This document shows positions 15,616 to 25,318 of a stretch of 64,000 nucleotides of DNA, piece by piece; position 1 is the stretch's first letter; each line of letters opens with the position of its first letter. The DNA comes from CAWIJJ01 sp963836425. GTDB taxonomy: Bacteria > Acidobacteriota > Terriglobia > Bryobacterales > Bryobacteraceae. The stretch is taken from assembly GCA_963836425.1 (NCBI GenBank), contig CAWIJJ010000015.1, positions 124,001 through 188,000 of the forward strand, in the 5' to 3' direction. The notes below the pieces were generated by a model. That model saw only the letters and a list, made by a program, of their open reading frames with translations. It searched no databases and had not been told where the DNA came from. A program made the position numbers and the translations under genes.

Positions 15616-18600
15616 ATGATGAAATCTCTGCCGCTATATTTTCTGTACGTGCTCGCGCTTACGGCCACGGGCTTTGCCCAGGTGGCGGGCATGGGCACTA
15701 TTTCCGGCACAGTTCGCGACGCCTCCGGCGCGGCTGTTCCAGAGGCGCAAGTCGTTGTCGCCAATGAAAGTAAAGGCATCCGTCGGACGATGCAGACTAC
15801 CGAGGCCGGCGTATTTTCGGCGCCTTCGCTTGTTCCTGCGGCCGGCTACGTGGTGAGTGTTGAAAAGGCAGGGTTTTGCCAGACACGAGTCGAAGGACGT
15901 TCAAGTTCAGGTCGGGCAAAAGCGTGGATCTCCGCGTGCTTCTCGCCGTGAGCGGGACCAGCACCGAGATTCAGGTCGACGCCGACCGCTCCGATAGTGG
16001 AGCGGGACCAAGACAGACGTCTCCCAGGTGATCGGCGATCAACAGATTCAGGACCTCCCGATTAACGGGCGGCGCGTCGATACATTCGTGCTGCTTTCGC
16101 CGGCCGTTGCGCCCGACGGCAACTTCGGCCTGCTGAGCTTCCGCGGTGTAGCCGGGCACAACACGTTCCTGACCGACGGAAACGATACGACCAACCAGTT
16201 CTTCAACGAGAATGCGGGGCGCACGCGCATCCAGAGCCCGATTTCGCAGGAGGCGGTGCAGGAATTTCAGGTGGTTTCGAATAACTATTCGGCCGAGTAT
16301 GGCAACGCGATGGGCGGCGTGGTCAATACCGTCACCAAGAGCGGATCGAATGATGTTCACGGGACGGGCTACTGGTATTTCCGCAATCGCTCGCTGAACG
16401 CGCGCGACCGGTATGCGAGTTTCAATCCGAAAGAGCACCCGCAATCAGTTCGGCGCCAGCCTTGGCGGAGCGATTGTTCGGGACAAGCTGTTTTACTTTT
16501 TCAATTACGAGGGCACCCGCCGGGACTTCCCCGCAATCGCCTCCGTGACGAGCGCCAACCTGTTCACGGCGGCGGGCACGCTCGATACGGCCCGCAACCC
16601 CTGCCCGGATCCCAACGCCACTGTAAAAGCGTCGGCGGCTCAATGCGACGCTGCGCGTATCGATGTTGACCACGCGCAATTTCGGCACGGTTTCCGCGAA
16701 CCATCCGGCAGGATCTCGGGTTCGGCAAAGTGGACTACCGGCTGAACGATAAGAACAGCCTCAGCTTCAGTCTCAGTATCTGCGCTGCGATCTCGCCGCA
16801 CGGGATTCAATCCAGCCGGTATCGTTTTCGACACCGGAAATGCCATCGGCAACAACGGCGACTCTACCGTGCGCAACGCATACGGCAGGGCCGGAATGGA
16901 CCAGTATTCTCGGCGCCAGCATGGTGAACGAGGCGCGTTTCGGGTGGTTCAAGGACCGGTTGTTCGACCCCGCCAGCGACGATTTTCTGTATCCCGGCCT
17001 GGGCCGCGCGCAGTTGAGCGTCAGCGGCACGGGGAACCTCGGGCTAGGCCACGAACTACCCGCGCCTGAACCCGAGCGAGAACCGTTTCTCATTTGCCGA
17101 CAACCTGAGCTGGATCAAGGGCGCTCACTCGATCAAATTCGGCGGCGAGCTCTCACACGTGCGGGACTATGTTTCGCAGCTTGCGAACCAGTACGGCACA
17201 TACAGCTACTCGACCTTGAACAACTTCGCGCTCGACTTCACGGGCAACACCTCCGGCGGCAAGAACTGGAACACGTATTCCCAGACGTTCGGAAATCCCA
17301 CCGTGGACCTGAGCCTGGTCACTTATGGCCTTTATGCGCAGGACCAGTACAGGATCAACAGCCGGATCATCCTGAATTTCGGCGTCCGCTACGACTACAC
17401 CAGCGTTCCGCAGCCTAAGACGTTCAATCCCGACTATCCGGAAACGGGCGTGATTCATTCGGCCACCGATAACATTGCGCCGCGGCGTGGGAATTTCGGT
17501 CGCGATCGACAAGGACCGCAAGACCATGCTTCGCGCCGGCTACGGGATCTTCTTTTCCCGCGTGCAAACCGGTTTGATCAGCACTCTGTTCCTGACTAAC
17601 GGCGTCTACCAGCAGCCCATCACGTACAATCGCGCCACGGCGGCACAGCTTGCCGCTGGACCGGTGTACCCGAATTTTCTGCCTTCGACGTCGTTCACGC
17701 CGCCGGCCGGGTCGGTGGACATTGTCTTTGCCGATAAGAACCTGCGCAATCCCTATACGCACCAGGCCAACATCGGTATCGAGCGCGAACTGACTTCCAC
17801 CATGAGCCTGAGCGTCTCCTACCTGTGGAGCCGCGGCGTACGTCTATACGGCGTGCGGGACCTGAACGTAGGTCCGTTGGGCGCACCCGTCACTTACACG
17901 ATTCTCGATCCCTCGGGCAGCGTCGCCGGGACTTACACGACGCCCACCTACCGCCTGCCGCGTCCCGATACCCGGTACCGGCGTCGTCGCGCTGATCGAC
18001 AACCCGGCGCTGAGCTACTACAACGGCCTGGCGGTTCAGTTCAACCGCCGTTTCGCCCACTGGTTTCCAGGCCGGGGCGGCATATACGTGGTCGCACGCG
18101 ATCGACTTCAACCAGAGCAGCGCCGACAACAATATCTTTTTCGGCACCACGCCGACGAGCTATGCGAACGGCGACTTTGCCGGGGAGAAGGGTTCCTCGA
18201 TCAACGACATCCGCCATCGCTTCGTGGTCAATTCGGTGTGGACGCCGACCTTCGTCAAAAGTTCGGGCGCGCTCGCCCGCTACCTGATCAACAACTGGCA
18301 ATTGAGCCAGGTCACAACTCTGCAATCGGCACGTCCGGTGAACTCCACCACCACCGTGAGCGGCAACGCATTTTCCGGCGCGCTGGTTTCCGGATCCCTC
18401 AATGGCCTGGGCGGTGGATTCTCGCGCGTGCCGTTCGAGCCGATCAGCAACCTCGATCTGGACCAGATTTATCGCGTGGATGCCCGCCTGGTGAAGAAAC
18501 TGCCCTTCAGCGAACGGGTAACCGCATACCTTCAGTTCGAGGCATTCAACCTGTTCAACACTCCGTACGACACCGGGCGGCGAACGGCGAAATACAGCCT

Positions 18601-18721
18601 GAACTCGACAACGGGAACCCTGTCCTACATCTCTTCGTACGGCAGCGGAAGTTCGACGGCAGCGAGCCCGGACGGAACGACAGCGCGGCGCGCGCAGGTG
18701 AGCTTGCGCGTGACGTTCTGA
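15616..18721 (+). pseudogene. TonB-dependent receptor with carboxypeptidase-like N-terminal domain, multiply frameshifted
   Basis: Outer-membrane transporter of the acidobacterial Oar-like type. It starts at ATG 15616 behind an AGAGAGG site, with a signal peptide and GTISGTVRDASGAAVPEAQV (CarbopepD-regulatory-like). The plug region (QIQDLPINGRRVDTFVLLSP, RGVAGHNTFLTDGNDTT, YSAEYGNAMGGVVNTVTKSG) and barrel strands to RAQVSLRVTF follow. The homology jumps between all three plus frames about ten times, near 15.9, 16.0, 16.44, 16.66, 16.7, 16.8, 16.9, 17.05, 17.49, 17.97 and 18.06 kb. No continuous product is possible. Length is otherwise near normal, so decay is recent or the assembly is poor here. 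Flanking genes are intact. Confidence 0.88.
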
Positions 18722-18741
18722 CCGCCGGCCGGCTGTAAACG

Positions 18742-18779
18742 AAAGCCGGTCGCGGATGTTCGATCCCGGCCGGCTTTTT
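18742..18779 (+). terminator. Rho-independent terminator
   Basis: AAAGCCGG (18742-18749) can pair with CCGGCTTT (18770-18777), leaving a loop of about 20 bases, and the hairpin ends in five T residues. It lies 20 bases after the stop of the TonB receptor relic and 15 bases before the convergent gene at 18794. It therefore probably stops transcripts from the receptor. The long loop makes it weaker than a textbook terminator. Confidence 0.7.
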
Positions 18780-18793
18780 GCGGACCGTACTGT

Positions 18794-19252
18794 TCACTGC
18801 TTAACGAAGAACTCGTAGGCCCGCTTTTCGCCCGACCCGTCTTTCTCGCGCATCACAGTAGTCAGAATCCTGCCCTTGTCGCCGAGCTTGAATTCCCGAA
18901 CCAGGGTCTTCTCGCCGGATCCATCCTTCTGCGAGATCGTCAGGATCAGCCGGTCCTCTCCCCACTGGTCCCAGGCAGCACTCACTTTCGCCGGCCGGCC
19001 ATCGAGCTGGGCATCGTGCTCCACACCGTCAGTGGTTAGCTCAAGAGGCTGATTCTCCGCCTTCGCGTCGGTAACCACGATGCGGATCGCCGGCTCGTTG
19101 TGCTCCATCTTGAACACAAGCTTGGTGTCCTCCTCGTGTGCCAATCTGCTGCGCACAGGATCCAATTTCCAGGTGCCGCTGTAGTCTGGCTTGGACGCGC
19201 TCCACAGCAGGCCGGCACCCACAATCAACAACGCAAGTGCGAATTTGTGCAT
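18794..19252 (-). CDS. Small exported protein, lipocalin-like
   Basis: A 152-residue protein. MHKFALALLIVGAGLLWSAS is a signal peptide, followed by KPDYSGTWKLDPVRSRL, a phrase found at the start of many acidobacterial secreted beta-barrel (lipocalin-like) proteins. The rest is regular beta strands: LVFKMEHNEPAIRIVV, AWDQWGEDRLILTIS, KTLVREFKLGDKGRIL and TTVMREKDGSGEKRAYEFFV, with KDGSGEK occurring twice. Probably periplasmic; no enzymatic motif. Start at ATG 19252. It is convergent with the TonB relic and divergent from the gene at 19451, with about 200 bases between starts that hold no gene. Confidence 0.75.
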   Translation of the reverse strand: MHKFALALLIVGAGLLWSASKPDYSGTWKLDPVRSRLAHEEDTKLVFKMEHNEPAIRIVVTDAKAENQPLELTTDGVEHDAQLDGRPAKVSAAWDQWGEDRLILTISQKDGSGEKTLVREFKLGDKGRILTTVMREKDGSGEKRAYEFFVKQ

Positions 19253-19450
19253 GATAGCCTTTGCGCTCCTTACAGTACCTATCTTTTCAGGGTGCGGCTG
19301 CAACGAACATCCCAAAAAGCCATGAAATGGCTGCCAAACACTAACTCCTTCAGTACTTTGGCTGCAGGCTCACATACCCTGCCTTTTCCCGGCCCTATTC
19401 CGTGCGATTACAGGATATTGCGGGCGCGGGCAGGCGGCTAGAGTGAAATC

Positions 19451-20638
19451 ATGAGGGCTGTATTCGGAGGATTCCTTCTGCTGGCGGTAATCGGGGAAAT
19501 GCCGCTGGCGGCAGCCGAGCCCCGTTTGCAACGGATCGACTCGGACCAGATCACGGCGGCGGAGCAGGCCGCACTCTCCAAGGAAAATGAAAAGGCCGGA
19601 CTGAGTTGCCACGTTACCGTCGTCAAGCCTCAAATGCGGCTCGATCTCGGTTTCCACACCGGCTACGTGGTTACGGTGCCGCTCAAGCAGCTTGCGGGCG
19701 AGGGCAACCGTCTCCACGCTCTTGCCAAAGTGACTCCCGACGATCGTTCCGCCGGACCGGTGTATTTCGCCACTGAGATTCCGGTGCCGCCGATCGGCCC
19801 GGAAGCCTCCGGCGACGTTGAGTTGCCCGGCGACTTCATCGTCGGCCCGGGTCGCTACCGCGTGGATTGGACGATTCGAGACGAATCCGGCCGCAGTTGC
19901 TCGAAAGACTGGGACATCAAGGCCAAACTGCGCAAGAACTTTCCCGTTCATCTGCTGGCTGTGCCCGCCAATTCGGTGCGCGAAGTGTCCAACGACAGCT
20001 TTGCCGCGCTGCCCGCCAAGTCCCTCGACGGAGGCCCTCTACACGTTCGGGTGCTGGTGAATTTCGCGCCGGGCGATCCCAACGGATCCGCGCTCACCTC
20101 CCGCGACGTCCGCGCGCTGACGGCCATTCTCCGCGCCGTCGCCCGTGAGCCCCGCTTCGGCCGGTTCAGCGTGGTTGCCTTCAGCAGCTCGCAGCAACGC
20201 GTATTTCACACCCAGGATGCCGCGTCCGAAATCGACTTTCCCGCTCTCGGCGAGGCGGTGGAGGAGCTTCAGACCGGCACGATCAGCTTTGCGCAGCTTC
20301 GCGACCCGAATAGCGCCACCCGCTTCCTTGGCGCCGTCCTCCGCAACAACCTGACCGGGCAGCCTCCGGTGGATGCCGTTGTGATTGTCAGCCCGCAGGT
20401 GATGCTCGACGACAAACCCTCGAAGGAACTGTTCGCGTCGGTAACCCCCGAATCGCCGCCGGTCTTCTATTTGAACTACAATCCCGACCCGATTTCCAAT
20501 CCCTGGCGCGATACCATCGCCGGCGTGCTCAAAATCGTCCGCGGTCTGCAGTATTCCATCACCCGGCCGCGCGACCTGGGCTCCGCATTGCGCGACATGC
20601 AAAGCCGCCTTCTACGTTCTGACGCTAGCTCGAACTGA
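19451..20638 (+). CDS. Exported protein with von Willebrand A-like domain
   Basis: A 395-residue protein with a signal peptide (MRAVFGGFLLLAVIGEMPLA). A beta-rich region (about 45-165) includes YVVTVPLKQLAGEGNRLHAL and a YRVDWTIRDESGR strand. An alpha/beta region (about 195-380) resembles a vWA fold: LHVRVLVNFAP, GRFSVVAFSSSQQRVF, PPVDAVVIVSPQ and PPVFYLNYNP. A canonical DxSxS metal site is not evident, so metal binding is doubtful. Related proteins are common in Acidobacteriota and have no known role. It converges with proS, overlapping its 3' end by 14 bases. Confidence 0.7.
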   Translation: MRAVFGGFLLLAVIGEMPLAAAEPRLQRIDSDQITAAEQAALSKENEKAGLSCHVTVVKPQMRLDLGFHTGYVVTVPLKQLAGEGNRLHALAKVTPDDRSAGPVYFATEIPVPPIGPEASGDVELPGDFIVGPGRYRVDWTIRDESGRSCSKDWDIKAKLRKNFPVHLLAVPANSVREVSNDSFAALPAKSLDGGPLHVRVLVNFAPGDPNGSALTSRDVRALTAILRAVAREPRFGRFSVVAFSSSQQRVFHTQDAASEIDFPALGEAVEELQTGTISFAQLRDPNSATRFLGAVLRNNLTGQPPVDAVVIVSPQVMLDDKPSKELFASVTPESPPVFYLNYNPDPISNPWRDTIAGVLKIVRGLQYSITRPRDLGSALRDMQSRLLRSDASSN

Positions 20639-22331
20639 GCCTCGCCTTTACCGCGCGGGCCGCTTCCGAGCGGGCGATATCGATGCTCTGCCGCGTCTTG
20701 CGCTCCACTACCTCTACCAGGTCGTTGACCAGTTTCCTGCCCACGGTGATTCGGAACGGCACTCCGATCAGGTCCGCGTCTTTGAACTTCACGCCCGGGC
20801 GCTCGTCGCGGTCGTCCAGCAGCGCATCCAGCCCCAAAGATTTGCACTCGCCGTAGATCGCGCGCGCCGCCTCCGCCTGCGCCTCGTCGGTAATATTCGC
20901 GGGTGTCACGATTACGTCGAAGGGGGCTATCGCGGGCGGCAGGATCATCCCGTCCTTGTCGTGAAACAGTTCCAGCGCGCAGCACAGCACGCGCTCGATG
21001 CCGATACCGTAAGAGCCCATGACCGGCGTCACCTCTTTGCCGTCCGCGCCGAGCACGCGCAGCCCCATTGACTCGGAATACTTGTAGCCGAGCTTGAAAA
21101 TGTGGCCCAGCTCCACGGTCTTGCGAACCTCCAGCGTCCCGCCGCAGCGTACGCACAGGTCGCCCGCTTGCACCTGGCGCAGGTCGTGGATCTCGGCTTC
21201 GAAATCCTCGCCCGGCGTGACGTGGCGCAGATGGTAGTCCGTGCGGTTCGCTCCCGCAATCATGTTGCGGCGTCCCGCTAAGGCGCGGTCCGCCAGCACC
21301 GCCATGTTCTTCACACCCACCGGGCCGAGCGAACCGGCCTCGGCGCCGAACCAGTCGCGGATCTCCTCCGGGTGCGCCGCGCGGAATTCGGGGTCGCCCG
21401 CGGCCGCTGCGAATTTGGTTTCGCTCAACTGATGATCGCCGCGCAGCAGCACCAGCACCGGCTTTCCGTCCGCCACCAGCACCAGGCTCTTCATCTGGGA
21501 ACTCTCCGGCAGGCCGGTGAATTCCGCCACCTCAGCGATCGTCTTGCGCCCCGGCGTGTGAAACTCCTCCGGTTGAAGATCGCCCTCGGCGTCGGCCGCC
21601 GCGGGCGCCACCGGCAGCGACGTCGCCTTTTCGAGGTTGGCCGAATACCCGCAGCCATCGCAGAAAGCCACCAGGTCCTCGCCCGCCTCCGATACCACCA
21701 TGAATTCGTGCGACTGGCTTCCCCCCATCGCTCCCGAGTGCGCCTCCACGGCCGTGTATTGCAGCCCGCAGCGGTCGAAGATCCGGCAGTATGCGCCGTA
21801 ATGTTTCTCGTAAGCGGCATCGAGGCCGGCGTGGTCCATATCGAACGAGTACGAGTCCTTCATCAGGAACTGGCGCACGCGCAGCAACCCGCTCTTGGGC
21901 CTCGGCTCATCCCGGAACTTGGTCTGGATCTGGTACCAGATCTGCGGCAGTTGTTTGTAACTCCTCAGTTCGCCGCGGGCGATTGCCGTAACCACCTCCT
22001 CGTGGGTCATTGCCAGGCACAAGTCACGCCCAAAGCGGTCCTTCAGCCGGAACAGGTTATCGCCCATGATGTCCCACCGGCCCGACTCCTGCCAGATCTC
22101 GGCCGGGTTGAGCGCCGGCAGCAGCACTTCCTGCGCGCCGATCGCGTTCATCTCTTCCCGCACAACCTGCTGGATCTTTTGAAGCGACCGCTGCGCCAGG
22201 AACAGGTAACTGTAAATGCCCGCCGAAAGCTGGCGGATATAGCCGGCGCGCAGCAACAGCCGGTGGCTCGCCACTTCCGCTTCGGCCGGAGTTTCGCGCA
22301 GCGTAGGAATGTGCAACTTGCTCCACAGCAT
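20625..22331 (-). CDS. proS: Prolyl-tRNA synthetase, bacterial type with editing domain
   Basis: Charges tRNA-Pro in the cytoplasm. The 568-residue protein has the class II core (motif 1 around QQVVREEMNAIGAQEVLLPA, motif 2 at FRDEPRPKSGLLRVRQFLMK, motif 3 at GSYGIGIERVL). The YbaK-type editing insertion (about residues 225-385, with SQMKSLVLVADGKPVLVLLRG) removes mischarged alanine. The C-terminal anticodon-binding domain begins near DVIVTPANITDEAQ. Length and the insertion identify the bacterial type. Start at ATG 22331. It is divergent from rpiB with 50 bases between starts, so both promoters must overlap there. Confidence 0.97.
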   Translation of the reverse strand: MLWSKLHIPTLRETPAEAEVASHRLLLRAGYIRQLSAGIYSYLFLAQRSLQKIQQVVREEMNAIGAQEVLLPALNPAEIWQESGRWDIMGDNLFRLKDRFGRDLCLAMTHEEVVTAIARGELRSYKQLPQIWYQIQTKFRDEPRPKSGLLRVRQFLMKDSYSFDMDHAGLDAAYEKHYGAYCRIFDRCGLQYTAVEAHSGAMGGSQSHEFMVVSEAGEDLVAFCDGCGYSANLEKATSLPVAPAAADAEGDLQPEEFHTPGRKTIAEVAEFTGLPESSQMKSLVLVADGKPVLVLLRGDHQLSETKFAAAAGDPEFRAAHPEEIRDWFGAEAGSLGPVGVKNMAVLADRALAGRRNMIAGANRTDYHLRHVTPGEDFEAEIHDLRQVQAGDLCVRCGGTLEVRKTVELGHIFKLGYKYSESMGLRVLGADGKEVTPVMGSYGIGIERVLCCALELFHDKDGMILPPAIAPFDVIVTPANITDEAQAEAARAIYGECKSLGLDALLDDRDERPGVKFKDADLIGVPFRITVGRKLVNDLVEVVERKTRQSIDIARSEAARAVKARLSSS

Positions 22332-22381
22332 AGGTTTGAAGGAAAACCCGATTCTAGCATGGTAAAATTTAGTTCCCCTTT

Positions 22382-22849
22382 ATGAGAATTGCCATCGGCG
22401 CCGACCATGCGGGGTTTGCCCTCAAAGAAAAACTCCGCGAGAAACTGGTGGCTGCCGGCCATGAAATCACCGACGCCGGCACCAGTTCGGCGGAGTCTTG
22501 CGACTACCCGGATTTCGCCCGCGTCGTAGGCGGCGAGGTAGCCCGGGGACGCGCGGACCGGGGCATCCTGGTCTGCTCCACCGGAATCGGAATGGCCATC
22601 GCAGCGAACAAGATTGACGGCGTGCGCGCCGCCCCGGCCATCTCGGACGACGAGGTGCGGCTGAGCCGCGAGCATAACGACGCCAACGTGCTCACACTGG
22701 GCGCCAAATACCTGGACGAGACCGGCGCCGCCGGACTGGTGGACCTGTTTCTGAACACCGGATTCTCGGGCGGAAGGCACGCGCGGCGAATCGGGAAAAT
22801 CGGACAGCTCGAACAGGAGAGCAGGGAACAAGGAGAAACTCGAGAATGA
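22382..22849 (+). CDS. rpiB: Ribose 5-phosphate isomerase B
   Basis: Interconverts ribose 5-phosphate and ribulose 5-phosphate in the pentose phosphate pathway. The 155-residue protein begins MRIAIGADHAGFALKEKL. It contains CDYPDFARVVGGEVARG and the active-site region ILVCSTGIGMAIAANK with the catalytic cysteine, then REHNDANVLTLGAKYL. The C-terminus after FSGGRHARRIGKI is a short charged tail (QLEQESREQGETRE). Its TGA overlaps the glyA ATG (ATGA), so the two are translationally coupled. This rpiB-glyA order is common in bacteria. Confidence 0.95.
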   Translation: MRIAIGADHAGFALKEKLREKLVAAGHEITDAGTSSAESCDYPDFARVVGGEVARGRADRGILVCSTGIGMAIAANKIDGVRAAPAISDDEVRLSREHNDANVLTLGAKYLDETGAAGLVDLFLNTGFSGGRHARRIGKIGQLEQESREQGETRE

Positions 22850-24126
22850 CGACGGCGGACACTATGGCGCGGCCCCTGGCCGAGGTCGATCCCGAAATCC
22901 ACCAGGCGATCCAGCACGAGGTGGAGCGGCAGCATTCCCAGATCGAACTCATCGCCAGCGAAAACTTCACTTCCGAAGCGGTGCTCGAAGCCACCGCCAG
23001 CGTATTCACCAACAAGTACGCGGAGGGTTATCCCGGCAAGCGCTACTACGGCGGCTGCGAGTACACCGACGTGGTGGAGAACCTCGCGCGCGACCGCGCC
23101 AGGAAACTTTTCAACGCGGAATACGCCAACGTGCAGCCGCACTCCGGCTCGCAGGCGAACCAGGCGGCTTACGCGGCGGTCCTTCAACCGGGCGACACCA
23201 TCATGGGGCTGAACCTGTCGCACGGCGGCCACCTAACCCACGGGCACCAGCTCAACTTCTCCGGCAAGACTTATAAAGTAGTCCCCTACAGCGTGAGCCG
23301 GGAAGATGAGCGCATCGATTACGACGAAGTCGAACGCCTGGCGCACGAACACAAGCCGAAGATGATTATCGCCGGCGCCAGCGCCTACCCGCGCATCCTC
23401 GATTTTGCCCGCTTCCGCCAGATCGCCGATGCCGTGGGCGCCATCTTCCTGGTGGACATGGCTCACATTTCGGGTCTGGTGGCTGCCGGTGTCCACCCGA
23501 ACCCCTGTGAGCACGCCGATATCGTTACCTCCACCACGCATAAGACGCTCCGGGGACCCCGCTCGGGCATCATCCTGGCCAAAGAAAAATTCGCGAAGGC
23601 TATCGACAAGACGGTATTTCCCGGCGTGCAGGGCGGTCCGCTGGTGCACGTCATCGCCGCCAAGGCCGTGTGCTTTCTCGAAGCCATGCAGCCGGAATTT
23701 GTCGATTACCAGAAGCGTGTCGTGCGCAACGCCCAGGCGCTGGCCGCGAGCCTCGCCGATGCCGGATTCCGCATCGTTTCCGGCGGCACCGACACCCACG
23801 TGCTCCTGCTCGACGTGTTTTCCAAAGGCTTGCGCGGCAAGGAGGCCGAGCAGGCCCTCGACCGCGCCCGCATCACCGTGAACAAGAATGCCATCCCGTT
23901 CGACGTGAATCCGCCGCTCAATCCGAGCGGCATCCGGCTGGGCTCGCCGGCGGTTACCACGCGCGGTTTCGGCGAGCCGGAAATGCGCCTGGTCGGCGAA
24001 CTGATCGCCGAGGTGCTGAACAATATTTCCAGCGAACCGGCCCTCGCCGCCGTGCGCCAGAAAGTGGAAACCCTGACTTCGAGGTTTCCGCTGTATCGGT
24101 GGAAGCTCGAACCGGTTCGAGCCTAG
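22846..24126 (+). CDS. glyA: Serine hydroxymethyltransferase
   Basis: PLP enzyme that converts serine and tetrahydrofolate to glycine and methylene-THF, the source of one-carbon units for dTMP and purines. The 426-residue protein shows IELIASENFTSEAVLEA, YAEGYPGKRYYGGCEY, NVQPHSGSQANQAAY, FLVDMAHISGLVA and the PLP-lysine motif TSTTHKTLRGPRSG. The C-terminal substrate-binding part includes NPSGIRLGSPAVTTRGF. It overlaps rpiB by 4 bases and is followed 3 bases later by a glycosyltransferase, so three genes probably form one operon. Confidence 0.97.
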   Translation: MTTADTMARPLAEVDPEIHQAIQHEVERQHSQIELIASENFTSEAVLEATASVFTNKYAEGYPGKRYYGGCEYTDVVENLARDRARKLFNAEYANVQPHSGSQANQAAYAAVLQPGDTIMGLNLSHGGHLTHGHQLNFSGKTYKVVPYSVSREDERIDYDEVERLAHEHKPKMIIAGASAYPRILDFARFRQIADAVGAIFLVDMAHISGLVAAGVHPNPCEHADIVTSTTHKTLRGPRSGIILAKEKFAKAIDKTVFPGVQGGPLVHVIAAKAVCFLEAMQPEFVDYQKRVVRNAQALAASLADAGFRIVSGGTDTHVLLLDVFSKGLRGKEAEQALDRARITVNKNAIPFDVNPPLNPSGIRLGSPAVTTRGFGEPEMRLVGELIAEVLNNISSEPALAAVRQKVETLTSRFPLYRWKLEPVRA

Positions 24127-24128
24127 GA

Positions 24129-25268
24129 ATGTCCCTGCACATCGTCATCGACGCGCGGCGCATTCGTGACTTCGGCATCGGAACCTACATCCGGAGCCTG
24201 GCGCATGCGCTGAGCGCGATCGACACCGAGGACCGCTTCACGCTGGTGAGCGGCTCCGGCGATGTGCGGACCATGGCCGGACTGCCCGAGCGCTTCCGCA
24301 CCGCCGTCTACTCGCGCGACGATCATAACTATCTCGATCACTTCGCCTTTCCCGCCTTCCTTCACGGCCTGTCGCCAGACCTTGTTCATATTCCGCTGAA
24401 CCGCGTGCCCCTGCTTATGCCGCGCCCTTACGTGGTCACCATCCACGACATGACCACGCTGCTCTACGAGGAGAAGACCATCTCGCCGTTGCACATGATG
24501 TTGCGCCGGTATCGCTACCGCCGGGGCCTGCGCCGCGCCAACCGCGTCATCGCCGTTTCCGACGCCACCCGCCGCGATGTCGAAAACATGATGGGTGTGC
24601 CGCCGGAGCGCATCTGCCGCGTCTACAATGCGCCCGATCCCGGTTTTCTGGCGCCCCCGGCCGAGGGCCCGGAGGAGCAGGAACGCATCATGGAGCGCTA
24701 CCAGATCAATTATCCGTTCCTGCTCTACGCCGGCAACATTCGCAAACACAAAAACGTGCCGCGCCTGATCGAAGCCTTCGCCGTGATTCACAACCAACTG
24801 GCGCAGCACCCCGTTTTTCGCGATCTGCGCCTGGTGATCATCGGCGATACCATCTCGGAATACCCGGTGGTCCGGCATACCGTCATCAAGAGCCGCGTGG
24901 AGCAGCTCGTGCGGTTTCTGGGCTTCGTGCCCTTTGAAACGCTGCGCTGTTTCTACCAGCACGCCGCCGCCTTTGTCTTTCCCTCGCGCCACGAAGGCTT
25001 CGGCCTGCCGCCGCTCGAAGCCATGGCCTGCGGGGCGCCCGTCATCACCTCCAATGTGAGTTCCCTTCCGGAGGTGGTGGGGGATGCCGCCGTGCTGGTG
25101 AACCCGGAAAACGTCTTCGATATCGCGCGCGGCATCAAAGAGGTGCTGCTCGACGATGCCCTGCGAAGCGAACTCATCCGCCGCGGGCACGAGCAGACGC
25201 GCCGGTTCAGTTGGGAGCGCACCGCCCGCCAGGTGCTCGAAATCTATCACGAGGCGGTGAAAAGGTAA
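24129..25268 (+). CDS. Glycosyltransferase family 4 protein
   Basis: A 379-residue retaining GT-B enzyme. The N-terminal domain begins MSLHIVIDARRIRDFGIGTY with the loop that contacts the donor, and includes PYVVTIHDMTTLLYEE and RVIAVSDATRRDVENMMG. The C-terminal domain has FLLYAGNIRKHKNVPRLIEA, LRLVIIGD, RFLGFVPFETLRCFYQHAAA and the EX7E motif in HEGFGLPPLEAMACGAPVIT. Sugar and acceptor are unknown; surface polysaccharide or lipid glycosylation is likely. ATG 24129 lies 3 bases after the glyA stop, so the same operon is probable despite the unrelated function. Confidence 0.9.
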   Translation: MSLHIVIDARRIRDFGIGTYIRSLAHALSAIDTEDRFTLVSGSGDVRTMAGLPERFRTAVYSRDDHNYLDHFAFPAFLHGLSPDLVHIPLNRVPLLMPRPYVVTIHDMTTLLYEEKTISPLHMMLRRYRYRRGLRRANRVIAVSDATRRDVENMMGVPPERICRVYNAPDPGFLAPPAEGPEEQERIMERYQINYPFLLYAGNIRKHKNVPRLIEAFAVIHNQLAQHPVFRDLRLVIIGDTISEYPVVRHTVIKSRVEQLVRFLGFVPFETLRCFYQHAAAFVFPSRHEGFGLPPLEAMACGAPVITSNVSSLPEVVGDAAVLVNPENVFDIARGIKEVLLDDALRSELIRRGHEQTRRFSWERTARQVLEIYHEAVKR

Positions 25269-25318
25269 CCAGCGGGCGGCGGCTTGCGCCTAGCTTTTTC
25301 TGGAAGAAGGGGGATTGT

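Noticed and set aside
22332..22381. sigma70 promoter between proS and rpiB
   Set aside because: TTGAAG and TAAAAT can be seen but their spacing (about 21 bases) is too long to support a call.
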